Assembly: GCA_021464415.1 (NCBI GenBank) | Contig: CM038468.1 | Span: 25,511,325 to 25,575,324, forward strand | DNA: 64,000 nt | Direction: 5' to 3' | Origin: Lonicera japonica | Taxonomy: Eukaryota > Streptophyta > Magnoliopsida > Dipsacales > Caprifoliaceae | In this document: in pieces, positions 24,565-36,880 of the stretch | How positions within the stretch are numbered: the first letter of the stretch is position 1 | Layout: every line of letters starts with the position of its first letter | The notes under the pieces: generated by a model | Databases searched by the model: none | What the model saw: the letters and a program-made list of their open reading frames with translations, nothing else | Told to the model about the DNA's origin: nothing | Made by a program: the position numbers and the translations under genes

Positions 24565-24640
24565 TAGCTTTGGTTAAATAAATTAAATCCTTCCATTGTT
24601 GAGCTAAGAAAATATACATAAAAGCATGATTTCTGTTAAG
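24565..24640 (+). pseudogene. orphan copy of the receptor-kinase 5' leader and start codon
   Basis: This ~75-bp segment repeats the sequence around the start of the LRR kinase gene (25690-25770). It includes TTAAATAAATTAA, CCTTCCATTGTT, AAAATATACATA and AAGCATGATTTCTGTT. Its ATG at 24626 is followed within codons by unrelated AT-rich DNA. It is read as the residue of a tandem duplication. Confidence 0.6.
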
Positions 24641-25754
24641 AAAATATACAATTTTCACCTCCCACATTTTTGTACAACACGATTGATCTAAACTATTTAA
24701 AATTCTTAAAGTAATTAAGAGTTTTACTTTCTTATTTGGATGTTTGAAATTAAAAGTTGTATTTTATTTTTATAACATAATTAATGTACTAAAATATTGG
24801 GACAACTATACGAAAAAGTTAGACCCGGATGTTTTATTAAATGGGACATTTGTATCTTATGCCATTTAGTAACAAAAAGTACAGTCTAGAAACGTAAAAT
24901 CATAAACAGGTGTAACTTTAATTAGTAGCAAGCTACTCAAATAAATAATTAGTCCCTCATAAACCGTGCCTTCGTTTTTTAATGTTAATTAAAATACTTA
25001 TATATAATTAGTCTAGCACTAGCATAAAATTATATAAGAATCATAATTTGACCATATTTTTAAACTATACCAAAAATACATAATTATTTGACCAACTTTT
25101 TTCACTATGCAGAAAATACATAATGATCTTAACTCTTTTTTTTCTTTCACATTCTCTCTTTTAGGTGTTTATAATTAATTTTAAATATTAGTTGAAGTAA
25201 AGTTTGGGACTAAATTTAAATATTAATCATGATTAAATTATTGTTATTTTTTAAATGTTCAATGTTATTAATGTTGAAAATTTCATAATAAAATTTGAAT
25301 TGCTATTTATTAGTATATATCCTAGGGGAAATATTTGTTACTTATAAATACTATTTCGAAAACAACAAAAACACTTTTGGATCGGCCATTGCATCTCCGC
25401 TTGTTAGTTTGGATATGTAGATGTATGATACACATGCATCTCGACGTCACCAATTAATTCAGTCCGTCAATCACTCACTTCTTTATGAAAAATATATATA
25501 AACTACGTTCACATTATGAGAATCATAAAGACAAAAAAAAATGAGACTCTTGACTCCACTCATTGCCCATTTATCACGCACATACTTACATATAAATATA
25601 GGAGTCGACCACTTGTGAAGTTGTGCTCTGATCTGATCAAACCATATGCATATATATATATATATATACATTTATCCACTGCTAATATACAGCTTTTGTT
25701 AAATAAATTAATTCCTTCCATTGTTAATTGAGCATAGAAAATATACATACAAGC

Positions 25755-28010
25755 ATGATTTCTGTTGCTTCAATCAACTATTGTTTGACAGTACTAATAC
25801 TGATGACTCTATGGCTGCAGGCAAGCATTATCAAAGTTTTAGCAGTAACATCAACTACTACTACTACTATTGCAAATAATAATTCCTCGCAAACAGCTTG
25901 GTTAAAAAGAGAGTCTGAAGCTCTAGCGGGTATCCCTTGGTGGTGGAATGTGGATCCGTCTACGAGTCACTGTAACTGGGAAGGCATTGGTTGCAATGAG
26001 GCAGGAAGTATCACTTCTATAACCAGCCCTCGAAATTGTAATTACTATAATGGAGTTCGTTTGGATGAGCTTAACTTGCTTTCATTTCAAAACCTTGAAA
26101 GCCTTGATCTTTACAATTGTCCGCTTAGAGGAACCATTCCATATGAAATCGGTATGCTTTTCAAACTGACCAAACTTTCTCTTCCTAACAATTCTCTTTC
26201 AGGTAACCTACCCGTTTCACTGGCCAACCTCACCAGACTAACAAGCCTCAGCATTTCTTATAATAGTTTGAATGGCTCCATTCCATCCGAAGTATTAGGG
26301 AATCTAAAGAATTTGACACGCCTCGACCTTAGTAGAAACTTACTTTCTGGTCCAATCCCTTCATACGCTGGTTTCATGACCCATTTAACAGACTTGGACC
26401 TTTCTCAAAATCAACTCACCGGGTCCATCCCATCGGAATTAGGAAATCTAAAAAAATTGGAATTTTTGCAACTTGGCAAGAACTTCTTTTCGGGTCCAAT
26501 CCCTTCGACTATAGAACTCTTGACTAATTTAACATATCTAGACCTTTCTAAGAATTTTCTTAGTGGCACCATACCTAATAATCTTTCTTACTTGTCAAAC
26601 ATAAACTACATAGATCTCTCCAACAATAAACTTGTTGGTCGTGTCCCCACCAATCTTTTGGAGTTGTGCTCCTCCTCAAAAATTTATTTGCTGGGCAATG
26701 ATGGCTTAAAGGGAAACCTTAGTTGCGAATTCGAAATGAAAGACCAAAACAAGAAGACGAGTAGAGTTACGCACTTAATCCCCATTATTATTCTTCCAGT
26801 CACCATTTCACTTGCCTTGTTGTTTATCCTCGCCCACAGGTTCTTTTCTTGGTGTAAGGTTGTCATAAACAAAAATGTGTCAATAACAACGAAGCACGGA
26901 AATATGTGCTCCATATGGAATTATGATGGGACAATTGCGTACGAAGACATCATCAGATCGACAAATGATTTTGATATTGAACATTGTATTGGGACTGGCG
27001 GTTATGGCAGCGTTTATAGGGCTCAGCTGCCAAGTGGCAAAGTAGTCGCTTTAAAAAAACTTCATCATTTTGAAGCCGAGGAGCCAGCTTTTGACAAAAG
27101 CTTCAAGAATGAGGTGGAAGTATTATCAAATATAAGACATAAAAACATTGTTAAGCTTTACGGGTTTTGTTTGCACAATAGATGCATGTTCCTTGTTTAT
27201 GAATACATGGAAAGAGGAAGCTTATTCTATGCCCTAAGAGACGATGATGAGGCTGTTGAATTGGATTGGACTAAAAGGGTGAGAATCATTAAAGGCATAG
27301 CACATGCTTTATCTTACATGCATCACGATTGTACTCCACCTATTGCTCATCGGGACATTTCAAGTAATAACATTCTCTTGAACTCAGAACAAGACGCATT
27401 TGTAGCCGACTTTGGTGCAGCTAGACTATTATCTCCTGATTCATCCAATCAAACTGTAATTGCCGGCACCCGCGGATATATTGCTCCAGGTGAATGATTC
27501 TTCTTATATAATTATAGTGTTCCCTTTTCGTCCCGAATACAGGGGAAAATAATAGTTAGAAGAATATATGCAGTATTTGTCATGAGTATCTAGCCTCTGA
27601 AATAGGCATATTTATTTAAGTTTTCTTTTAATGTTCTTCATTGGGCTACGTATGCAGAGCTTGCTTACACCATGGTGGTTACTGAAAAATGCGATGTATA
27701 TAGCTTTGGGATTGTGGCGCTTGAAATATTAATAGGAAAGCATCCAGGAGATCTCCTTTCATCTTTAATGTCTCCATCTACGAAAAAATCAACAGTGAAT
27801 GATGTGTTGGATCCACGGCTCTCACGTCCAACAGATCGACTAGTTGAATGGGACATTGTTATGGTTATGAGGCTGGCATTTTCATGCTTGAGTTCTAATC
27901 CGAAGTCACGTCCGACAATGCAAAGCATGTCACAACAATTTCTAGTTCGTAGGATGCCGCTACCCAAACCTCTTCATTTAATTTCACTATTTGAGCTACA
28001 ATATCCATAA
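25755..28010 (+). CDS. LRR receptor-like protein kinase, MIK2/At1g35710-like, two exons
   Basis: A plasma-membrane receptor kinase of the LRR-XIIb-like group, whose members perceive peptides. Exon 1 is 25755-27489 and exon 2 is 27658-28010, with a GT/AG intron splitting the APE glutamate codon, a position usual for this family. The product is 695 residues. It has a hydrophobic signal peptide (about 1-30), an LRR N-cap with CNWEGIGC (73-80), eight LRRs (about 114-305), and a transmembrane helix (about 341-360). The kinase domain has P-loop GTGGYGSV (413-420), VALKK lysine 434, HRD 532-534 (an RD kinase), DFG 552-554 and APE at the splice. It is shorter than the ~1,000-residue members because it has fewer LRRs. 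The start is the ATG at 25755 because the frame upstream offers only a TTG and the signal peptide follows directly. A TATA-like run sits at 25650-25669. The ligand is unknown. All catalytic residues checked are intact. Confidence 0.9.
27490..27657 (+). other. intron of the LRR receptor kinase gene
   Basis: The donor is GGTGAATG at 27490 and the acceptor TATGCAG ends at 27657. Splicing restores GYIAPELAYT across the junction, the expected activation-segment end. The 168-base, AT-rich intron has no other feature. Confidence 0.88.
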
Positions 28011-29583
28011 ACAAGCTAAGTTTGATAAATTAATTAAAATAAGTTTGTATTAGTAATTATTATATGTGTCTTGTGTCAGTTCTTCTTGTAAGTATGCAAG
28101 GACTATTTATATTCATCAAATAATGGGAGTTTTATATTCTCTCTTTCTTATTTAAGGTTAACATAGCATCATAATTCAAGTACCGTCATTGATCTGTATC
28201 ATCTATTTTTCAAACCGCATCGTTTAATGTCACTTACTACTGTTAGGGATTGAGTAATGTATTTGTTCCATTAAACTAATTAAATGGAAAATGGATATCC
28301 TAGGATTTCACTTAAATAAATAGAATTTTAACATCTGAAACAATATTAATCCAACAATCTATAGTTATGCACATATATGGCGTTGTGGTAAATTAGTTCA
28401 CTAGTACTCAACGCGTTATATGTAGAAGCTCTATTTGGCAGTGGTTTGTGGGGGAAAATTATTGTGTTCCGTATATAAGTTGTGCTTTATCTCCACAATA
28501 TATTTATCCTGTTTGAAGTACAAAAAAAATATTCAATATTCCAATATAGAGTTTGCCTAGCTTCTAACTCCGTCTCATTTCCTTTAGTTGTAACTTGAAA
28601 TTCTCTATAGTAAAGATCGATTTAAGTAACATGGTTAATTGACAATACATAAATGCCATTTTGTGTCTATATGGCTTCAACAATATTTTTATTCTATTAC
28701 AAGTGAAGATGTTTCTAATTAAGTTGTTCTGTTCTCAATAACATTAACATTGTAAAGCGAAAGGCAGACTATTCCTTTATTTTAAGCGGATGCCAAAAAT
28801 ATTGGTCTTAGGCATCATGTTGACTGAGGTTGAATTCTTTATATTTATCTTTAGAAATGAGCTGTTTACATCAAAAAGTGCATAATGTAGCCACATTAAT
28901 GGGATTTTATACATAAAGTTGTGTATATTGTGTTATGTATATAAGTTTGTGCTTGATCTTCGGAATATATTTATCTTGTTTGAAGTATAGAACACAAGTC
29001 AATATTCTAATTGACTGAGTCCACTTAAATAAACAGAATTTTAGTATTGTAAGAATTTTAATCCAACCATCCGTTTTTATAAACAAACATGGCATTCTGG
29101 CCAGTTAGTCTACTAGTACTCAAAGCATTATATGTAGAAGCCAATTCATCAATCTCTTCATCCTCATATTCAACAAAGATCAGGGACGAAGTTCTAATTG
29201 CAATAGTTTGTGGGGGAGAATTATTATAACAGACAGTATGCTCATATAAAGATTTAAATAACATGGCATATTGACCTTACATAAATGCCATTTTTAGGTC
29301 TATCCAAGGCATTCAACGTTAAGAGGTTACCATGGAAAAATTATCACAAATGTGATGAAGATATTTTTATTCTATTGCTAGTGAAGATCACTAGTATTTC
29401 TTAATTATCAAAGCAATTGATGTTTTAATTAAAATATTCTCAATACCACCATCCAAGGAGGAAATCATTGGGAGTACTCTCATTTAAGCGGATGCCAAAA
29501 ACATTATTCGTAGTCGTCACCATGTAAATTGAGTTTGTATTACTTGTATTTTGGCTAGCTTGATTGAGAAAACTTGTGATGGG
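28011..29583. repeat. intergenic DNA with diverged tandem duplication
   Basis: About 28300-28800 and 29015-29500 are diverged direct copies. Shared words include CACTTAAATAAA, ACTAGTACTCAA, ATATGTAGAAGC and GTTTGTGGGGGA. The second copy has a ~60-base insertion near 29140-29200. A third partial copy occurs at 33165-33330. No gene is supported. Confidence 0.6.
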
Positions 29584-32500
29584 GTGGTGTGACGGCCCGA
29601 ATCCCATTATGAGATTTTCACCTCCGGGACCCGGTTAATTACAGATGCCATGTGCGACGACGGGTTTAAATACATAAAAGCACAACCATCAAAAACTTTT
29701 TCTTAAATAAAATACGATCCGAGTAAAATTCCTTTTTATAAAATTTTGGCATGTGGAGTTTGTTTAAACAACAAACCAACTTGTAATAGCCAAAATCATT
29801 GCACACAAATACCTCCACTGCCCATCATATTTAAAGCCACTCCATATGTGCCAACACTTATACAAGTTACATTAAACACCCTTTACTTGAAGAGTTTCAA
29901 AGTCCGATTACAAACATAAATGGTTTTACATAACAAAATAATTGCATATCCTAGTCCTTAATCTAAGGACTACAAAAGGTCGATAGATAACAGGGGCTTC
30001 TAGACAGATATATACAACGCTTCAATCCCCAAAGCCCAACCTGCAAAACTGTTAAAAAAGGGGGGATGAGCCAAATCCGAGCTCAGTGGGAATTATAAAG
30101 TTCTGTATAAAAAGTACATATAGCAAACACATGCGCATACATGTTTTATAAAAAGTAATTACTTTACTTCAATAGGATAATTTGTAAACAATGCTTTGCA
30201 GTGCAATCCATACTCAAGTGCATGCTGAAGCCCACTAGGATTTATATCCTAGCCACTGGAAGCTATCTACATTATTAACCGACCTCACCTCTAAGTGTTC
30301 CATAAAATAAACCTCCCATGTATTTTCTATCACAAGAGGATCGTTAGTTTAAGGCCCTTTCATCATAAACACTTGCTTCCTAAGGTTAGTCACGTACAGT
30401 GGATTTGTTCTCAAGTGTAATTCAATACTATACTATACTATCCGGCACTTATCCCGAAAGTTGGTAACCAATAGCCAAGCATTTTTCATTTCCTCTTTGT
30501 AATTAATTCATTATGAATTCCATGCTTGGCCAACTAATAGGCATCATTACGAAATCATTCGCCTTAAGCGTTATGTTATAGTGTTTTTTTATTAGCTAGG
30601 ATTGCCACTTTAATCTTTAGTTCTTTGTATATGTCAAGCAATCCGGCCATGTACCTCAAAAGGTTATACTAGTCCATCAATAATCACATACAAGAAGGTT
30701 ATATTAGCAACTAAAGATATGATGTCAATAATAATAATCATAATAATCACGTAAGGATCAACATCCTCATATCTCCAGTATAAAGCCTCAAGCTTACACC
30801 CCGCGATCAACTAGGCTTAGAACACTAGTTCCCAAAGGATCCCAAGCTCTAAACTTATCTTGTCTCCTCCAAGTGAGCAAACTACCTAGGGACTTAGTCT
30901 TATCTTGTAATTCATTTGGAGTTAAACCCATGCGAGACATTTTTTCGGGAACTACACTCCAAATAGTTAACAAGAAGACACCCGTACAAGCAAGCTCCTC
31001 CAGGGACGGAACTACCTTCGGATGTTTCACATAAATGTAGGGCTATTACTTCCTGGGACACACATATACTCATTGGCGAGAAGGCAATATACATCGATAC
31101 GATAACATAACAGATGGCTACCACCGTACTGTACTGGGTAGCCCTTTCCCTTGTCCGCTTTAGGTGGCTCCACTCCAGTTACAAATAGTACCGATACTCC
31201 CGGCCTGGTATTTATATCCTGGTAACCCCCGGCCTTAATATGGTGTACATGTACACGTATACAATGGTATTTATATCCCGATACCTCCAGCCTGGCATTT
31301 ATAGCTCGGTGGCCCCGAACTTATTATTATGAAAACTGAACATACCATACTTATGGTCTAACTCCAAATATATCAACAATGCACCGAAAAGCCAACACAA
31401 TTCATCACACTTATGCCAATCCACACATATAAATATAGCCAATATACAATCATATAATCATTCGTATATCATCATCATAATCATCATTATCGGCCATTTA
31501 TCCAAGACCTGATCGTCATATTATTATTCCCATTCCACAGCCCACCGGTGTGTTATGTATATGTTGTATCATATAAGGCTTCACGTGTTTAAAACGTAAT
31601 CCGTATGATTCTTATTCGAGTTCTCATGTTATTATATCAAGCTAAGCATCGACTCTTATGATTCTCGCCTAATCGATAAGCTTACGGCATGCTAGCCCCT
31701 TATTATTATGGCTAAGGCAACTTGCACCTCACCAATTTACGTTTGTCACATTTCTAGTACATACCAAGGTTGTATTCTCATCATTAGTGCTTACCATGGC
31801 CTACGTAAGGTACTAGAGTCAAAGGCAGTTGCATGCGATTCCGCCTTTGTGAGATTTTGATTCAAATCACAAGGAAAATGCTCTACACTTATAACTAACA
31901 ACAAATTCATGTATATCTACCATTCATGACCAATAATCAATCACACTCTAAATTCGCAATTTCTAGTTTAAATATGTAGCTACCATATGGGTATGTGTGT
32001 AGATGTAAGTATATGGTTCATAACATGAATTTAAGTATTCATACATGAAGTTTGTGTGATAATCTACCTATACACACCATTAATTTAGCATTAATCCAAG
32101 TAAACCCAAAATACAAGCAAGCCTAGGGTTTTAAGAGGAATACCCATTCATAATAGAAATCTCTAGTACAACACAAAAAGTTTGAAAAGTAAGTTTAATA
32201 TCAGGGTTCCCACCTCTATTATTGATAATCCAAAAGATTTCAGTGCTAGGACAAGATTTGGTGGTTAAAACTTCAGGCTCCAAGATCTCCCTTGTGTACA
32301 ATGGTGGAAATTGAAGAAGGAGATGGTGAATAGTGACAAACAAGCTCAAATCTTGCATCAAGATGATGGAGCCTCACAAATCCCTCAAGAATTTTTCACT
32401 CTCTCTCTAGAACTCTTTTGAGATGTTGCGAGGGTCTATGGGTCGAATTGGGTGTTTAGGGGTGATAAATGGTGAGAACATGGGGTTAAAAAGTGTTAAA

Positions 32501-33127
32501 ATTCGACACACAAGGCTCCAAGATTGATCTTGGGACCTCTCAGCTAAAGCTTATTTTTCACAACACTTACCACTATTGGTATTTTGGTCATAACTTCTTG
32601 CTCGAAACTCGGATTGGGGTATTCTTTATGTCCACGGAAAGCTAATTAAAATATCTACAACTTACTAAATAGAAGTCTCCCTAAATTATGGATGGATAAT
32701 TCCTAGAAATCCTCCAAAGACAGTACTTTGCTGAAGCACTGCCAAATGACCAGATTTTTACTAACTGGCCTACTTCGGACGCTGTTTTGACCAACGAGGA
32801 GTGAGAACTAGCATTCGGTCAAAACAAGAAAGTCATAGAATGGTATAAAACATAAACATATGTGTAAACGAAATTTCATAAGAGATGGAAAAGTTATGTA
32901 GCTCCAAAGTTGGCTAAAAATAATGAATCCCATAAGACCGAAACTCACCATTTACAACCCAAATAACTAAATGATTACTCACACTAATGTAAGTAGCCTA
33001 ATATGACTAATAAGAAGTGATAGAATGCTACAAGGCTCCATAATCCAAGATTTCACCACTCACAGTGAAATAAGCAAACGAATGATGACGATTGTAGTGG
33101 AATGAAAGTATGGGTTATTAAAGGTGG
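29583..33127. mobile_element. 3.5-kb solo LTR, probable Ty3/gypsy (Tekay/Del-like), with TSD
   Basis: The LTR spans 29588-33122. It opens TGTGACGGCCCGAATCCC and closes near GGGTTATTAAA, a decayed GGGTGTTACA-type end. The pentamer GGTGG flanks both ends (29583-29587 and 33123-33127). The interior has the GGATGAGCC...GAGCTCAGTGGG motif common to long plant gypsy LTRs, and no protein-coding frame. Length and end sequence suit the Tekay/Del lineage, by inference. A truncated relative ends at 19806. Short open frames here (30794-31124, 32131-32361) are not genes. Confidence 0.7.
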
Positions 33128-34613
33128 TTTGGCTGATTGAGACTAATTATAATAAAGACTAATGCTAGGATATCGTTTACATAAAGTCGTGTATATTATG
33201 TTCTTTGTATATAAGTTTGTGTATGATCTCCAGAATATATATTTAAATTGTTTAGAAAACAAATCAATATTCTACATAAATGCCATTTTGGCCTTTATCT
33301 AATTAAGGCCTTCAACGATGGGGGGTTACCATTTTGGCCTTTATATAATTAAGGCATTTATCTAATTAAGGCCTTTATCTACTAATACCAAAGATTAATA
33401 ATTGATGAAAATTTTCGATGCCATGCTTGTTAGCTTGTATATTTCTTGCAATGTCCTACATCGGAAAGTGGAAAAACTTGAAATGCTATATATGTACACC
33501 CAAGGGGTTTCCATTAGTGAAAGGCCTTTTGGGGTTGCCAATGTTGCACTTACCAAGAACAAAACCATGCGGGAAAAGGCTACCTAGTTGTAGCTAGAGT
33601 AAAGCTACTTAAAGCGGACAAGGGTTGCCAATGTTGCACTTACCAAGAACAAAACCATGCCGGAAGTTAATTGCGATTTAAGAAACGATGATCATTAGCT
33701 CATACAAAGACTTCAACACAAGGGTTCTCAAGATATGAGGAATGTTGATGTATCTCTCAATAGCAAATGGTGCAACGCTAGGCGACTCATTCCCGGATTG
33801 AAGCTATATGAAGAAAGAGATAAACAACATTCCACCAAAGGCGAAGTTATCATTCCTACTTCTTAGCTACGGGTGTGAAGTAAGGCAACCCATTCCCGAT
33901 GAATCTAGTCCGAGATAGATGTGACAAACTCATCATAAAAAGATTTAACATAAAGAAAGTGTATGAAATCTCATGATTTAAAGAATGAAAATTAGAAAGT
34001 GAATCCTAACAACGAAATGTAATGAAGTTTCTGAGATAAATTTGTCAACTCATCATTTATCAGTTAGGATAGAAAATAAAGAGTCTAAGTATCACATATA
34101 GTATAAGAAGCACTAATATATCAATAAATAAATCAAAGATAAGCTAAACAAATTTATAACTCATCTATGGAGTTTTAAGAACTATTCATAATTTCTACGA
34201 AGAGGAAGTAGCTCCATGGATGGGGGAAAGAGACTACAAGCTTTCTAGAACCATACAAATATGTTATATGTTCATTAACAACCAAGAACTGAATATACAA
34301 GGCATATAAAGTCTTAACTTAATATGAAAATACCTAGAAAGCTTGACATAATGGAAGATATGATGAAGAAAACGATTCACAAATATTTATCAAATTTTAA
34401 ACATAGATTGAGCCATTAATTACTGAAAAATCATATCACTATCAACTTCCGTAACCTTAGTAATAGACTACTCCATAATAAATGCACGAATAAATATTAT
34501 AGAAGAAGAAATCATTCTTACAAATTAAACACTTACAAGGGAAAATGAAGACCAATACACAAAGAGCTCTCCCTTTTCTCTAGAACCTTTTTTATGTGTA
34601 GAACTAGATCTTC
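33128..34613. other. intergenic DNA, partial repeats
   Basis: Near 33270-33390 the phrase TAATTAAGGC(C/A)TTTATCT repeats several times. A ~40-bp direct repeat (GGGTTGCCAATGTTGCACTT...) occurs at about 33533-33572 and 33623-33662. No recognisable gene. Confidence 0.55.
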
Positions 34614-34706
34614 CTCAAAACAGGTTGAAAGGAGCAGGTTGTAAGTGTTTATTTTAATATTATAGAGACAATAATCCCTCAAAACAGGTTAAAAGGAGCA
34701 GGTAGT
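34614..34706. repeat. 61-bp-spaced direct repeat
   Basis: CCTCAAAACAGGTTGAAAGG...AGCAGGTTGTAAGTG is repeated as CCTCAAAACAGGTTAAAAGG...AGCAGGTAGTTGGTG, the second copy ending shortly before the palindrome cluster. Confidence 0.7.
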
Positions 34707-34722
34707 TGGTGTACTCGCCAAG

Positions 34723-34845
34723 CCATGATCGATCATGGTTATGCCCATGATCGATCATGGAAGTGTTCTGCCAGAAAAAATGGTTCCATGATCAATCATG
34801 GTTATGCCCATGATCGATCATGGTTATTCCCATGATTGATCATAG
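34723..34845. repeat. five copies of a 16-bp palindrome
   Basis: CCATGATCGATCATGG occurs perfectly at 34723-34738, 34745-34760 and 34808-34823. Near-perfect variants lie at 34786-34801 and 34830-34845. Spacers include repeated TTATGCC. Confidence 0.95.
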
Positions 34846-34939
34846 TTCTGGAATTTCTTCACTTAACACTTTTTAAGCCTCCAGGCTTACTCTTGAACAA
34901 ATCTTTGAAAGCCATTGTATCCTAATCCTACAAACACAT

Positions 34940-35097
34940 GGAATACTACAAAATATACACCAACTTGGGCCATATTAAATACAAAACTCGCTAAGGCACT
35001 AATCTCGAGATAAGTGGATAATTAGCCAAAATTAAAACAGTAAACGCGTCAAGCGCCTCCGGGAAAAAGCTTATGCATGACAATATTATGCGTTTAT
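34940..35097 (-). repeat. LTR-like repeat, minus-strand copy (partial)
   Basis: Its reverse complement reads GATAAACGCATAATATTG..., then AAGC-rich text, then GATTAGTGCCTTAGCG. It matches the left part of the plus-strand copy at 40937-41060 (ATAAATGCATAATATTCATA, GATTAGTCTCGTAAC). Confidence 0.5.
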
Positions 35098-35727
35098 CTA
35101 AAAGCTCCTCGACCGTGGTGTCGATCGTAAGAAACCTATCTTGTTCTTCGCCTGAGACAGCGACAGGTTCACCTCGTCCCTTAAAAACTGGGACACAACT
35201 CTTAGTTCTATTTGAGAAACCCCTCAACTGTCTCAGAAATTAAGAGAGGGCGATTGGTTGCAAGGAAGGAAACAACCTCTATGGCCGATGATGGCTCGAT
35301 GAAGGATTCCTTGCCCTTTCCTTTGCCTTTTATTTTCTTTTTTTCTTGGAGCTGACTTCGATAAATTTTATATTGAAGGACTCCCCCGCTGCGTGGCATC
35401 ACCGAATTCCCTCATCTTTAAGGGCTACCCAGGTGTTAACGAATCCCCTCGCCAAGCAACTCATGTGCCGATCTTGGGCGGTTGGAGGGACTTTTATTTC
35501 CAAGCCCTTTCTGGTTTATAATAGCATTCAAATGCTCGTTATTAATATCATCAATCGAAGGCTTTGAAAGCAATTATTGGCATCACCAACGGTAAAATAA
35601 AAAAATTTATTAAGCAAAGGGCAATCAGTTATTGAAAGACAAGCGTACAACGAATAAGCTACAAATTGGGAAAGCCGAATTGTTTGGGAACACGCCTGTT
35701 TACAGGATCAGGTTCAACATTTCTAGT

Positions 35728-35800
<73 letters not shown>

Positions 35801-36658
35801 TCATTGTACATCCCTTTATGAGAGGAAGCTAATCCTTCAATTGTGGAAGGTGAAGTGAGCCAAGATCTTAGGTTCCATTTATCTTTAGTCATGAAAAATA
35901 GTCGTATTTGATTTTTTTCAAGCCTAGATTAAAGTTGAACCGTCTGTTTAGTTCACATATTCTTAGAATGATTGTAATAATGTTTCGCATTAACTAACAC
36001 AATGAGACTTAGGGTCTATCAGAAAATCCACAAGAAGAGGATCCAAGGGTTGTTTAAGCCCAGCGATCTTGACAAAAAAAGTATAAATGGGCTATTGATT
36101 TTCTGGCATGGATTAAAGGACGTTGTTTCCAAAAGGATATTCCCAACAACTTCACTCCCTCCAAGTGACAACCCTGGGATGATCTTTGAATTATAATCAT
36201 TTGGCCTCAGTGATCAAGGCCTATTTTTTTTTTATGATGATTAATCATTTGGGGTCAATAAGAAGGAATTGAAAACTAAGGTTTACAGGCTGAATGTAAC
36301 GGGTTGGCGAAAGTGGAAGAAAGATTTTCAAAAGAAATAAAACCCTAATATTTGGATGAAGAAGATGAAAATAGAAAATAATGTGTTAAGGAGAAAAAGA
36401 ATACCTTTTATAATCTTCCTTCCTTTCCTTTCAAACGGAGTCTTTCATTTTGGAAACTCGTGCCCATGATGACCTCTATTTAATGAGATTTAATGGATGT
36501 TCTCGATCACACTTCATTAAAATCAACCACTGGGCACACAACACCTGAACACAGCTAGCCCACAGAAAAGCTATACCAAGTTCTCAGCTGATGATAGTAA
36601 TTTAACTTCAGAAGGTCAAGCACCCAAGTTCTTAGTCGATGATAGTAATTTAACTTCG
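35098..36658. other. uncharacterised DNA between LTR-like copies
   Basis: Minus-strand frames at 34991-35227 and 35208-35402 and a plus-strand frame at 35346-35567 are the longest, and none is recognised. Base composition from about 35100 to 35560 is less AT-rich than its neighbours, which may mark a decayed transposon internal region. A 40-bp direct repeat (GATGATAGTAATTTAACTTC) lies at about 36590 and 36640. Confidence 0.4.
35728..35801. repeat. (AAT)n microsatellite
   Basis: About 24 uninterrupted AAT units. The poly-Asn and poly-Ile frames across it are artefacts. Confidence 0.95.
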
Positions 36659-36880
36659 GAACTCCATTTCTCTCTCTCTAAAAACTATTACAAGCTTTCT
36701 ATAAATTGAGAAATGAGAAGTAATAAATGATATATCTCCAATACAATAATGAAGAGTATACATAGAAGTGTTGTGTTGGATGCCAAAAATAAAAATAAAC
36801 AGCGCTTTTTTTAATTATTCATTGGATAAATTCCGAAAATGAGCGTATGGATGACAATATTATGCGTTTATCAGTATATT
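36659..36880 (-). repeat. LTR-like repeat, minus-strand copy
   Basis: Reverse complement matches 40937-41534: TGATAAACGCATAATATTG at one end, GCATCCAACACAACA and TCTCATTTCTCAATTTATAG further on, and GAGAGAGAAATGGAGTT at the other end. The plus-strand copy has ~340 extra bases containing the 72-bp minisatellite. Confidence 0.65.

Noticed and set aside
29058..29264. 68-codon minus-strand frame
   Set aside because: It lies across the diverged tandem repeat, is not conserved in the sister copy and has no motif.
35632..35892. Poly-Asn and poly-Ile frames
   Set aside because: Translations of an (AAT)n microsatellite.
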